The translations under genes were made by a program, and so were the position numbers. The notes beneath the pieces were generated by a model that had not been told where the DNA came from, did not search any database, and saw only the letters and a program-made list of their open reading frames with translations. From Pseudocercospora fijiensis CIRAD86 (lineage: Eukaryota > Ascomycota > Dothideomycetes > Mycosphaerellales > Mycosphaerellaceae), in NCBI RefSeq assembly GCF_000340215.1, contig NW_006921538.1, positions 372,001 to 436,000 of the forward strand: a DNA stretch of 64,000 nucleotides. The letters run 5' to 3'. This document shows, piece after piece, positions 1-9,354 of this stretch; position 1 is the first letter of the stretch, and the number at the start of each line of letters is the position of its first letter.

Positions 1-189
1 TTCGCTTCGCTTCGTCGGATCGGCGTTAGATAGGCCGCGGAGAGGAAAGAGGCACTTGAGATCTATATCCACATCTAGACAAGCCGAGATTTCGTTTGCG
101 ATCCTTCTTCCGCTTCAACGAGTCTTTACCGGCGACGGAAACTGCCAGGCGGTGTGATGCTGTCAAGTCGGCCGAGAGTAATGGTAGGT

Positions 190-289
190 GGCTACAGATC
201 TCTTCGCTTACATGAGAAGGAGATAGCTCTGTTCTTAACGTGTCGTCACGGCCAGCACCCAGTACTCGGAGTGCACTTCTGACGCGATT
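190..289 (+). repeat. Direct repeat, copy 1
   Basis: Shares with copy 2 (411-521) the blocks TCTTCGCT-ACATGAGAAG, TCTTAACGTGTCGTCACGGCC and ACTCGGAGTGC, in the same order and orientation. Copy 2 carries about 12 extra bases after the GTCGTCACGGCC block. Spacing is about 220 bp. Confidence 0.65.
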
Positions 290-410
290 AAGCAGGCTCA
301 CGTCGAATGGTCCTCCTCCAGCTCCTCCGAAAAGAACTTTGCGTGTCATGGCATCAAGTGACAGTTCTCAGGCAGTGGATGTCTGGCGCAGAAGTAGGGG
401 TGCTACGGCG

Positions 411-521
411 GCTGCAGATATCTTCGCTCACATGAGAAGAGAGAGTTCTGCTCTTAACGTGTCGTCACGGCCATTGAAAACCTCCAGCACCTGTTACTCG
501 GAGTGCTCTTCTGATGTGATT
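411..521 (+). repeat. Direct repeat, copy 2
   Basis: Second copy of the repeat at 190-289. It is longer by about 12 bases between the GTCGTCACGGCC and ACTCGGAGTGC blocks. Differences between copies include both transitions and small insertions, so this looks like an old local duplication rather than a RIP product. Confidence 0.65.
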
Positions 522-676
522 CCGTATAGTCGTTCAGCTCCAAAGCAACCTAACGTGTCGCAGCATCCGGTGCTCAGCTCAGACAGTGGACACCAGTCCC
601 AGAACAGGCCGGAACAGGTACAAACCCCTCACCCCTCATACCTTCGAGGTCTCCCACAAATTTGAAATTCCTTTAC

Positions 677-1493
677 TCACGCCTCCCCCTCTTCCCCCCT
701 CCTCCTTCCCTCCCCCTTAACCCTCTCCTCCCTCTTATTAAAAACCTCCAAAACCTTCCCCTGCCCCGCAACCCACCTCTCAATCTCCAAATCCAACCTC
801 GCTAACTCCTCCTTCTTGCCGAGAGTCTCCTTCTCAAGCTCCAACTTCCGTTTCACAAGTTTCAACCTCTGTTCCTCAAGCGCACGTCTCGCCTCATACT
901 CCGCGTGAATCCTCGCAATCGTAACCTCATGATCCGAGGCCTCGAGAAACTGAGGATGTTCCGCGAGGAAGTCTTCGACGGGGAGCATGGGGAGGGAAAG
1001 GTATTTATGACTGATATACAGAATTTAGTTGTTGGTTGAAAGAGGTCATACATGAGAGAGGATGCTTCGACCAAACTTACTCGTACTCCTCACACGCCCC
1101 AATCTCCCCCCTCAAATGCCGTTGCTCATAAAACAAATTCTGCAACGTAAGATGCAGCGAATCGATTTCCTGTCTGGCTTCCGTAGTTTCTTGTTTCGTA
1201 GCCCGCACACTCATGACAGCGTTGCGATTCAAACCCCGCAGAATCGCGAGGCGGGAGGCGAGTTTCTTTTGGGAGAGGTTGAGGTCGGAGCTTTCGTAGG
1301 CTGAGGCGCCGTTTTGCTCGATGAAGGTGAGCATTTCGAGACATTGGCGGCGGGATTCTGCGGCGGCGGAGAGGACGGAGAGGAGGGTTGGGTCGGTGAT
1401 TAGGGTGGTGGATGGCATGGTGGTGGGGATTGCGGAGGAGGGTTGTGGTTGTGGGAAGTGGAATTGTGAGTTCGGGGTTGAAATGTAGTTCAC
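677..1493 (-). CDS. THOC5: THO complex subunit 5 (THOC5/Fms-interacting) homologue
   Basis: Probable nuclear mRNP biogenesis/export factor of the THO complex. Two exons: 1493-1081 and 1010-677, split by a 70-nt intron (1011-1080; GTAAGT...ATCAG), giving 248 aa. The frame across the splice reads EEYDHKYLSLPMLPVEDFL, which matches the family pattern 'YE..HL..EI..C..(Y/F)...(Y)....L...EF' followed by a Glu/Lys-rich coiled coil (LVKRKLELEKETLGKKEEL) typical of the THOC5 N-terminal region. Animal THOC5 is much longer; fungal forms are short, so the length is acceptable. An in-frame Met at 1418 (MPSTTLITDP) is an alternative start. A GTGAGT lies next to the stop (about 684-679), so a further 3' exon is possible. 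Family call from remembered pattern, not from a search. Confidence 0.75.
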
Positions 1494-1994
1494 GCGCTGG
1501 TTCGCGACTTCAGATGCAAATGCGGGTGCACGGCCCTAGCCGCGCTCTAGAACTACTCAGTAGAACTTTCTCGGAGCCAACTCCGGTCCCAACGATACCA
1601 TCGCGCTTGTAGCCCACATTGTATGACATAAGATCAAAAATAGTACTTATACCCTTCAAATTACAACAAGATTCAAAATACCCAAATCTCCGAAACGGAT
1701 CTTTCTTTCTCTATCTGTCCTATTTTCAATTCATATGCTTCTTGTGCTGCCGACTTCCTAGCGTCCAACTCATCCTGGGGTATCTGTTATCTTTTCGTCC
1801 GGTCCGCGGAAAATTCCTCTCTATACAACCAAAAAAAAAAAAAAAAAAAAAAAAATCTGGCATTGCCGGCTCGTACTGTAGTCCGTTCCAAGCCCAAATG
1901 CGTTTCCCTTGCATCGGCATCGCCTTGCTTCCGAACGCCTTCCTGGTTTCATGTTGAGTTCCTTCCCGCGCTTTCTCATGCTGATGCGTGAGTG
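1494..1994. other. Intergenic region with a 25-base A run
   Basis: Lies between two minus-strand genes, so it holds the 5' region of the THOC5-like gene and the 3' region of the histidine kinase. The only striking feature is a homopolymer of 25 A at 1831-1855. No gene recognised. Confidence 0.6.
1831..1855. repeat. Poly-A tract (25 nt)
   Basis: Uninterrupted run of 25 A on the plus strand. It could be a mononucleotide microsatellite or the tail of a retroposed sequence; no target duplication was seen around it. Confidence 0.85.
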
Positions 1995-4928
1995 TTAGGA
2001 AGGCATACGAGGACTTTGAACAGCCGTAGTGATGGCGCAGTACTCCATGATCAGCCGCTGCAGGTCGTGCAGCTTGTACGGCTTCGTCATAAACCCCTTC
2101 ATGCCGACCTCCGCAGCACGCTCCAACGCACTATCCGTGACGTCGGCTGTAACGGCAAGGACCGTAGGCTTGTGGTCTTGCGCGATGGTGTCGAGGCTAA
2201 GAATACGCTCTGTAGCCTCGTAGCCGTCCATCAATGGCATCCACAGATCCATAAGCACCACATCGATCTGCTCGCGTGGTGCACGAGGGATCGACATCTG
2301 ACGAACAGCCTCAGCCCCATCGTGAGCCTCGACAATGCTTCTGTATCCAAACTTTCCCAGCATGCTGACGAGAAGTTTTCGGTTGATCTTGTTGTCTTCC
2401 GCAACGAGGAATGTAAGTGGGTACTTTTTCGCCAGATCGCGATCGATCTCGGGGTTGCCGACTGACTTTCTGAATCGTGGGCGGGGAGCCTCAATCTGTG
2501 CCGGTGGAGACGGTGTGGATAAAGTCGTTGGCGGGCTGTCCGTGTCAGCTCTTGGTACCGTCACGTTCACAACTTGGGTCTTTGGCGAGGGCGGGGTTGA
2601 TGGTGCAGCTTGGCTTGGCAAATCGCACATGCGCGCTGGTCCATTGCCGACTACGTCTTGCAATGCGCGTGAAAGCTTGCGAGGGCTGCCGGGTGCTGCG
2701 GGCAAAGGTTTCAAGAGCGGTGATTCCGGCTGCGCTACTGTTGCTTTACGAGGAAGTGGTGATCCGAATGGCGATTCCGGTCGACTGATGGTCTCTCCAG
2801 CGTGCAGAGGGACTTTGATCTCGAATTCACTTCCACGGTCTGGTCCTTCTGTCAAAGCCTTGGTGCAATTTAGATCGCCACCCAATTTTCTCGCAATGCC
2901 CTTTGCCACCATCAGACCCAGCCCGAGACCTTCGCTTGATCGTGTGGTCGATGCATTTTGCTGTGAAAATGGCTTGAACAGTCGAGGTAGAAAAGCAGCA
3001 GGTATGCCAGGTCCGTTGTCGGCCATTTTGATTGAGATGTATCGTCCTCGCTGGGTCATTCGCACATCGACGGTAATGCGGCCATCGATCCTCTGCGTAA
3101 ATTTAATCGCGTTCAAAAAGACGCATGAGATCAATTTGCTCAAATCCTTTTCGTCCACGAACATCGTGTTGGGCACATTCGGGTCGATTCTCCATTCGAT
3201 GAACTTCTGCCCCAGCGTCCCATCTGAGCCTCTCGTCCTGACTTCGATAATCTCGCCATGCTCCGTTTCCTGTGCCATGGCGGAGTCCGGCCGGCCTCCT
3301 ACCTTCAGACCTTCGTTGATGACATGCTGTAGGAGCTCGCGAAGACTGGTGTGGCGAAGTCCTGGTGCGATAACGCGATGTGGTTGGCCACCTACACCGG
3401 CCGCGAGAGCTGCATCCTCTGCAGAAGGGACGTCCGCAATGGTGGCATTCTCTTGCGACTGCTCTTGAACAATTTGAGCCTCCTGCACTCCTTCTTTGAC
3501 TTCCGAGCAATGCGTGCATTGTGTAGATAAAGTGCGGTCCGTGCGCGGTCTTTTCACCGTCCCAGGAGCAACAGAGCCACTGGCGTTGCTACCACTTCTT
3601 GAGATCTCACCCTCTCGCCGGCGCTTATTAGGACGAGATAATGGTAGGTTGCTGCCAGCAACAAGAATATCAGGTCTTTTCTCCGCGGCCGCAGAATAGG
3701 GCGAATGTGAATCGCTCGGCTCTTCCAAGAGATGTGCTGGAGCTTCGGGCACGCTCATATCCATGTCGTAAGCGTGGACCACATTGTCTGCTGCTTCCAC
3801 GGCTCTGCGTGAACTGTCTTGAACAGTCTCGATCTGGTCCTTCAGCTCCTCGAACACTTTCCGAAGCCTGGGATCGCCCTGCACGTCGACCGCCTCCTGC
3901 ACTGTGGCGTACATCACATCAAGCATGCCTACAATGCCCTGCATTGGAGTCCGTAGCTCATGGGACAAACTTCCAGCATAAGGTCGTAGTGACTGTGCTG
4001 CAGTAATTGCGGCATGTGGAATGACGCGAGATGGAGGTGTAGAGTCTTGTTGTGGTCGAATGAAGTTGGCGCCCTGCAAGAACCGTTGACAGATCAAGTC
4101 TTCCAGTGAATGCAGTAGCATTTCCATGAAGGCCCAGGATAGCTGTCGTTGACGTGCTCGCTCAACGGAAAATAATGTGCCAAAGTGACCAAAGCACTTT
4201 CCTTGGGCGAAAAGAGGCAAAGCAAGGTATGCTTCGCACGGTGTCGGCAGCTGATTGGGGTTGTTGGTGATGAAGTCTCCTAGCCGTTCAGGAATCAAGA
4301 AGACCTTATCGTGGCGCATGTAAGCGCAAGGACATCCATACGCATGGAACTTGGTCGACTTGACATTGCTCTTCGATCCATCGTTGGCATGGTAATGGAG
4401 AGCGGCAGCCATCAGACATGACCCTGGCTCTCCAATCGGCGGCATTTCCACGGCCGACTCCTGGTCATCAACCAAGACGCGCTTCATGACGAAGCAAATG
4501 TCGGCTCCGACCAGCTTTGACATGCCTTCGGTGAGGATCGTCCAGAAGTCGTCGGTGGAGGCCAGTCGCAGGTCGGCTTTCAAGGCAAGCAGGCTCTCCA
4601 GGGCATTGTTCTCTGCAGGGGAATACAGCCGGGCGATCTCGTCGTTGAAGCCAGGGTGTCCCGCTTGCAAGACATCCTGAGTGCCGTGGCGCGGAAAACA
4701 GATGGTCTGGCGCTCGATGGCCTGCTGTCCTTCATCGCTCCCGCCCATTCCTGCCACGCAATAATAATCTCTCGTCGCCAGCGAACTCTGTCGCACCCAT
4801 CCACAGTGCTGTTGGCGGGCCCATGCAGACGGGACGGTGGTCTGTGTGTGCCGAACAGGATGCGGTGCTGATGCTTGTGATGGGATGTACGGAGCAATAA
4901 TAACACTGCGAAGTTCACGTTCACGCAC
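1995..4928 (-). CDS. Hybrid histidine kinase with GAF-like sensor and receiver domain
   Basis: Two-component phosphorelay sensor. Single open frame of 977 aa. Order: N-terminal GAF-like region (about residues 100-285); HisKA dimerisation/phosphoacceptor with SHELRTP (His about 323); a Ser/Pro-rich linker; HATPase_c with the N box NAIKFTQ, G1 box DNGPGIP and GLGLGLMVAKGIA; a second low-complexity linker; and a C-terminal receiver (TFLVAEDNKINRKLL, phospho-Asp in VLMDLWMP at about 894, Lys in FMTKPYK). No transmembrane segment is evident, so a soluble sensor is likely. It should pass phosphate to an HPt protein and on to HOG or Skn7-type regulators (family knowledge). The Met at residue 61 (position 4748, MGGSDEG) is the more natural start, because the first 60 residues look like leader sequence. 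Confidence 0.9.
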   Translation of the reverse strand: MRERELRSVIIAPYIPSQASAPHPVRHTQTTVPSAWARQQHCGWVRQSSLATRDYYCVAGMGGSDEGQQAIERQTICFPRHGTQDVLQAGHPGFNDEIARLYSPAENNALESLLALKADLRLASTDDFWTILTEGMSKLVGADICFVMKRVLVDDQESAVEMPPIGEPGSCLMAAALHYHANDGSKSNVKSTKFHAYGCPCAYMRHDKVFLIPERLGDFITNNPNQLPTPCEAYLALPLFAQGKCFGHFGTLFSVERARQRQLSWAFMEMLLHSLEDLICQRFLQGANFIRPQQDSTPPSRVIPHAAITAAQSLRPYAGSLSHELRTPMQGIVGMLDVMYATVQEAVDVQGDPRLRKVFEELKDQIETVQDSSRRAVEAADNVVHAYDMDMSVPEAPAHLLEEPSDSHSPYSAAAEKRPDILVAGSNLPLSRPNKRRREGEISRSGSNASGSVAPGTVKRPRTDRTLSTQCTHCSEVKEGVQEAQIVQEQSQENATIADVPSAEDAALAAGVGGQPHRVIAPGLRHTSLRELLQHVINEGLKVGGRPDSAMAQETEHGEIIEVRTRGSDGTLGQKFIEWRIDPNVPNTMFVDEKDLSKLISCVFLNAIKFTQRIDGRITVDVRMTQRGRYISIKMADNGPGIPAAFLPRLFKPFSQQNASTTRSSEGLGLGLMVAKGIARKLGGDLNCTKALTEGPDRGSEFEIKVPLHAGETISRPESPFGSPLPRKATVAQPESPLLKPLPAAPGSPRKLSRALQDVVGNGPARMCDLPSQAAPSTPPSPKTQVVNVTVPRADTDSPPTTLSTPSPPAQIEAPRPRFRKSVGNPEIDRDLAKKYPLTFLVAEDNKINRKLLVSMLGKFGYRSIVEAHDGAEAVRQMSIPRAPREQIDVVLMDLWMPLMDGYEATERILSLDTIAQDHKPTVLAVTADVTDSALERAAEVGMKGFMTKPYKLHDLQRLIMEYCAITTAVQSPRMPS

Positions 4929-5593
4929 AGGTCGACGTGTTTGGCAGGGGATGCAGGAGCAGTCGACACGATGTTACCTCTGGCGTAAGATGGAAAGGCA
5001 AAACATCATCTCAGGGCTCACGGCGATGCAACCTTGGCGCTTTGAATGGAACCAGAGCGGGCCGTGGTCTTGGGAAAGGTCTCGACCGTGTGGACCGCGT
5101 CAATCGGCTACCAAGCCCGCCCGGAGAGTGCTAGCGCGAGATGCATGTGCGTGACCATCTTTGCTGGCCGTGGGCCGTGGCCGTGTGACGTCTGCGGAAG
5201 CGGAAGCGGAAGCGACACTCCATTCACTCACCACCACATCCATCTCTTCTACACATACACCCCACCATGGCCACCGTCAAGCCCGGCGGATACTTATACA
5301 CTTCTCTACGGCCTGTGAGCGAACGTCATTATTATTCAAGAACCTTCACGAGCCCATAGCATGGCGGGTAAGTGCTGCACGACATGGCGCCGCGTAGAAT
5401 AGCTTGAGTACGACAAAGCCAGCCCCGTGGCCGTGGCGCTTTTTGGCTGGCCCGCATTTACCGTGTCTGGACTCATTTCCATCCAAGAGACAAGCTTCTT
5501 TCCGGCAAGGATGTCCTCTCGAGAGCAGACAGACACTCACTGCTTCGACGTTCTTCTCTGCTACGAAAGGTTTGATTAAGTCCTATCTCGAGA
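4929..5593. other. 5' region of the histidine kinase, up to the RIP boundary
   Basis: Normal base composition with CpA present. Contains a short GGAAGC tandem (about 5198-5214). Small ORFs overlap in several frames and are not convincing. At about 5590 composition changes abruptly into the RIP-degraded block. Confidence 0.55.
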
Positions 5594-5793
5594 CTAGACG
5601 AGAATGTTAGCGATTCCTACCTTTATATTCTCACCTGCGTTTTATTATTAGACAATTTGCCTTTGCGGAATATAGCGGTCCGTGTCCCGTATATAGACTA
5701 CTCCGTAGCGGGCTTAGATAAAAACTATACGGAGCTAAGCAAATTTTTCTACTAATTAGGGCGGGGAATGTAGGAATCGCTATTCTCGTCTAG
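5594..5793. repeat. MITE-like inverted repeat at the edge of the RIP block
   Basis: About 25-bp imperfect inverted arms: left CTAGACGAGAAT(GT)TAGCGATTCCTAC at 5594-5620, right its complement ending at 5793 (GTAGGAATCGCTATTCTCGTCTAG). The 200-bp unit has no coding content. It sits exactly where CpA-poor DNA begins, so it could also be the end of a larger element rather than an independent MITE. Confidence 0.5.
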
Positions 5794-6099
5794 GCCGTTT
5801 CTATCGGGATTTCGACTTCCTATATTAAATATTTGTATAGGAGAATCGCAAAACCCTAGTTTTAATACTAGAACGACTATTTTCTATAGTAAAAATTTCT
5901 CTCTATAGCGGGAATACCTCTCTCCGTATTACTATCTTTTTCCCGAAGTTTCCTAGGTACGAAATTAGGTATAAACATGTCGTCGTCGTCGTAGCGCCCG
6001 CGTCGCGATATACGCTAGGTAGATGCGACTATATTATCGCGTATTTCTATTACGACTATACCCTCTACGGCTTTCTAGCCTACTTCTATAGGACTATCT

Positions 6100-8930
6100 C
6101 TATCTTCTACTATAAATAGATATATATCTAGTCGCTCTTCTTCTAGTCTATCTATCTCCTCCGATCTTTCTAGTGTTCTATCTTATAAGCATCTAAGTAA
6201 TAGGTCTACTAAAGAGGAGGACCTAGCGGATCGCCTATAACTAGAAGTAGATAGTATTATAGACGGTAGTAGCGTTAGTAGTAGCGATAACGAGTCGACC
6301 CGCTACGTAACTCGCTAGCCCCGCGCTCGTCGCGATAAAAGACAGCGCTATAAAGAAGTAATACGTAAGATACGGGAAAACAACCTTACTATAGGGAAGG
6401 TCGTACGGTACTAGGCTAGTAAACTACGGAGTAAGTCCTATACGTATCGCGTCGGCTAGCTCTCTATTATATTAAATACAGAGCTACGTAAATCGAAGTA
6501 GGTTAAGTTGTCTAGTAGTAAGAATAGTAATATTATTCGTAAACTCGATTACCTAATTAGAAAGAGCTTATATAGGAAATAGCGGAGGACTCTTCGATCC
6601 GCTATAGAGGTATCCGAGGCCGTAGCGGGCGACTAGGCCGCTACGCTACTCGAACCTGTTAATAGATTCGATAATCAATTCTCCGTTTAGCAGTTTAAGA
6701 ATGTATATAAGGTTATCCGGGATATTGCTCTAGTATAGCATTAATTTGCCCGTAGCGTATTAGTTAAGTAGCGTAATAAAGAGCCGGATAATCTCGATAT
6801 ACGAATATTTACCCTTACTGCCTTTATCCTCTATACTCGCTCTTAGAACAAATCTAATTAGTTTGCAAAGGCATTCGGTCGGTACCTCCTATTAAATAGC
6901 GTAAAGCGGAGGGCATTAGATGTCCTATCGGGGATTGGTTTAATCGCTACGTATATAGCACTATACCGTAAGGAGAAGCTTTCTAAGAGCGAGCAGAAGG
7001 TAGTTATTTAATCGTATTGTAGTTAACTCGTGCTTATTCTATATAGGAAAGGCTCGTCCGGTTAGCGTATAATGTTATATAGTACGTAGTATACGACAAT
7101 ATTAATTTCTAGGATACGGTTCGGGATTAGACTGTATCTAATTAGTCGGTTATACGCAATCTTACTACGGCGCTGCTAGTGCGCTTTACTCCGTATATTC
7201 GCTATCCCGATACTAGCCTACGTATTAACGATTTTAAGGCAGATACGCGACTAGACGCTACGGATATCTGTAATGCCCCTACGCTTAGAGAAGATAAATA
7301 GTTTCGGAAATTGTCGATGTATTATATATACGCGGCGATTATAAGCATCTTCGAAAATAAGCTCGTAACCGTAGTCGAGGACCCTCGGGTTAAGTCGATT
7401 GTATAGTAGCTAGGACTGTGTCCGCTACGGGCCTCTAAAACCGAATTCTATCCGCTTAGTACGATTTACTATAGCGAGAGTACTATCGATAGGAACGCCG
7501 CGGTATAAGAGGACATTATACTATATAAGCTACGCCTTAACCTAGTCGCAGACTTCCTTATACGGTTGTAGCTTTTCTACGGAGATTAATAGTCGGTATA
7601 GCGTATACGGAGCAACAAAGGTAAAAATGCTAAAAGTATAAGGCTATTCGAGCGGCGGGATTAGATAATGCCCGTTACGGGACTCTTCTATACCGCTATA
7701 AACCTCTATTATATACTAGTTCGCCTTTTCTAGAGTGTTAGTTAGGATACTAGGTCGGAATACAGCCTTTTCTAGGACAAGTAGGCATTTAGTGCGAAAG
7801 GATTAACCGAGAAAAAACTAAAATACTAGATACTACGTCCCGTTACGCTTTATAGGTACTCTATAAGGATTATCGCCTTATTCGTTAAGTAGCTGTACTA
7901 TAGCGAATATTTCCCTACGGATTCACCTCCTAATTTTAGTAAGCTAAGGGCGGTTATACCTACTATAGCAGGTCTTACTACGGATAAATATCTTTAGTTC
8001 TTAGCAGCTATATATAATGGCTACTTGCGGCCTTTAGTATAGCTAGAAAGAGAATAGGAACGGGTATATAGTGCACCTAGGACAAAGCTACTCTTACCGT
8101 AGTAGATGCGCCGGACTCCGCTACGGTTAGAGCCTATCCCGTAGGCATAGCCTAGAATCCGCGATCCTACCTAGACTACACTTTATCGGCGACTCTATAT
8201 AACCGAGCTCTAGTTAACTCTCCGATATACGACTCGGAATATAGATATTAGTTATATTAAACGTCTCTTGCCGTAGCTCGCAGTAGTATTTTTCGGAGCT
8301 AGATAATATAACTACGGGCGCGAGATACTATATCTAATTTAGCTACTTAAGGGCGCATCTCTATATCTCCGTAGCGCGATTCTAGCCGGCGGCGTCGTAA
8401 ATATAACAGGCAGGCCCGGGAAAGGGATCGCGGTAGACGAATTGCTCGAACTAATTAATTTACGGTATAAAAATAATATACGAAATTTCAAGAATTCGAC
8501 GTATAATATAGTAGAAACATTTGATCGTGTTTTATATACTACTTTCGCTACAATGCAAGTAAATAATGCTTTCGAGGACGAATTCGGGATCCGGAATACT
8601 ACTAATCATTCCTATAAGGATACAACTTACGAAATTTAGGGGCTCTCCGCTCGACTCTTTGCTATATACCGTAGCGTAGGCGATCGGTACCGTAGCGCAG
8701 ATAATCCTCCTATTATACCTAACCCGTACTAAGCTAGTATTAATAAAATCTATAAGGAAGTGTAGGATTTTAATGCAAAATATCTACGTAAAGGCGTATC
8801 TGTAGCCGTAGTACCCGATACGGATTTAGATACTTACGATACGGGACTAGATACGGATTAAAATGCAATATTTAAAAATGTCGAAGATGTAATACTAGAT
8901 ATATTAGACCTACTAACAGTTTAATTATAT
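6100..8930 (+). pseudogene. RIP-inactivated DUF6589-type protein of a mobile element
   Basis: One frame can be followed for about 940 codons through many TAG/TAA stops that fall where Gln or Trp is expected. Landmarks in order: an acidic/Ser-rich N-terminus; RRALDVLSGIGL; YDNINF-DTVRD-TVSN-SV followed by RNLTTALLVRF (about 7090-7190); FYPLSTIYYSESTIDRN; a GD..-SV-RIRS block; IMPVTGLFYTAINL (about 7670-7710); and near the end KNSTYNIVETF within an open 65-codon stretch (8442-8639). This order and these motifs match my memory of DUF6589 proteins, which occur as multicopy genes in fungi. Mobility is inferred from RIP (only repeats are targeted) and location. No ends or target duplication could be assigned. 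Confidence 0.65.
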
Positions 8931-9354
8931 AACGTCCATTTTAGGAAGTTTTACGCGAAGTTCTAATATTTACTTCGACTTTAGCGGTTGTTTTTTTTTT
9001 ACTATACTACTATTATACTCCCGAATCCGCACCCTATATCCGAAAACTCGAACGAACTAGAAGGACGGATATTCGAATAAGAGCTACGGAAGTACTTTAG
9101 GCCGCCGCGGACAAGAGAGTAGTAGCAGAATGCCTTTTGTAATTAGATTTATAGTATCTAATAGCTCTACTCGGCCCTCGTATCGCATTATACAACAAGA
9201 ACAATACTAATACTACTCGAGAAACACTATCTATTCTATCGTACCGATGCTAAAAGACCTAGAGCCGGTAAAATATTAGAGAAGAAGCAACCTATAGAAG
9301 CAAAGAAAGTCCGTAGCGGGCTAGCCCTCGCCCGTATCTACTCTACATTCTTGC

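Larger units (their letters stand above)
1..676. other. Gene-poor left edge with a diverged direct repeat
   Basis: No gene recognised. Two open frames exist here (minus 26-349 and plus 240-665), but neither resembles a known family and they overlap each other. The main structure is a direct repeat of about 100 bp (see the two repeat entries). A gene fragment entering from the left of the window cannot be excluded. Confidence 0.4.
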
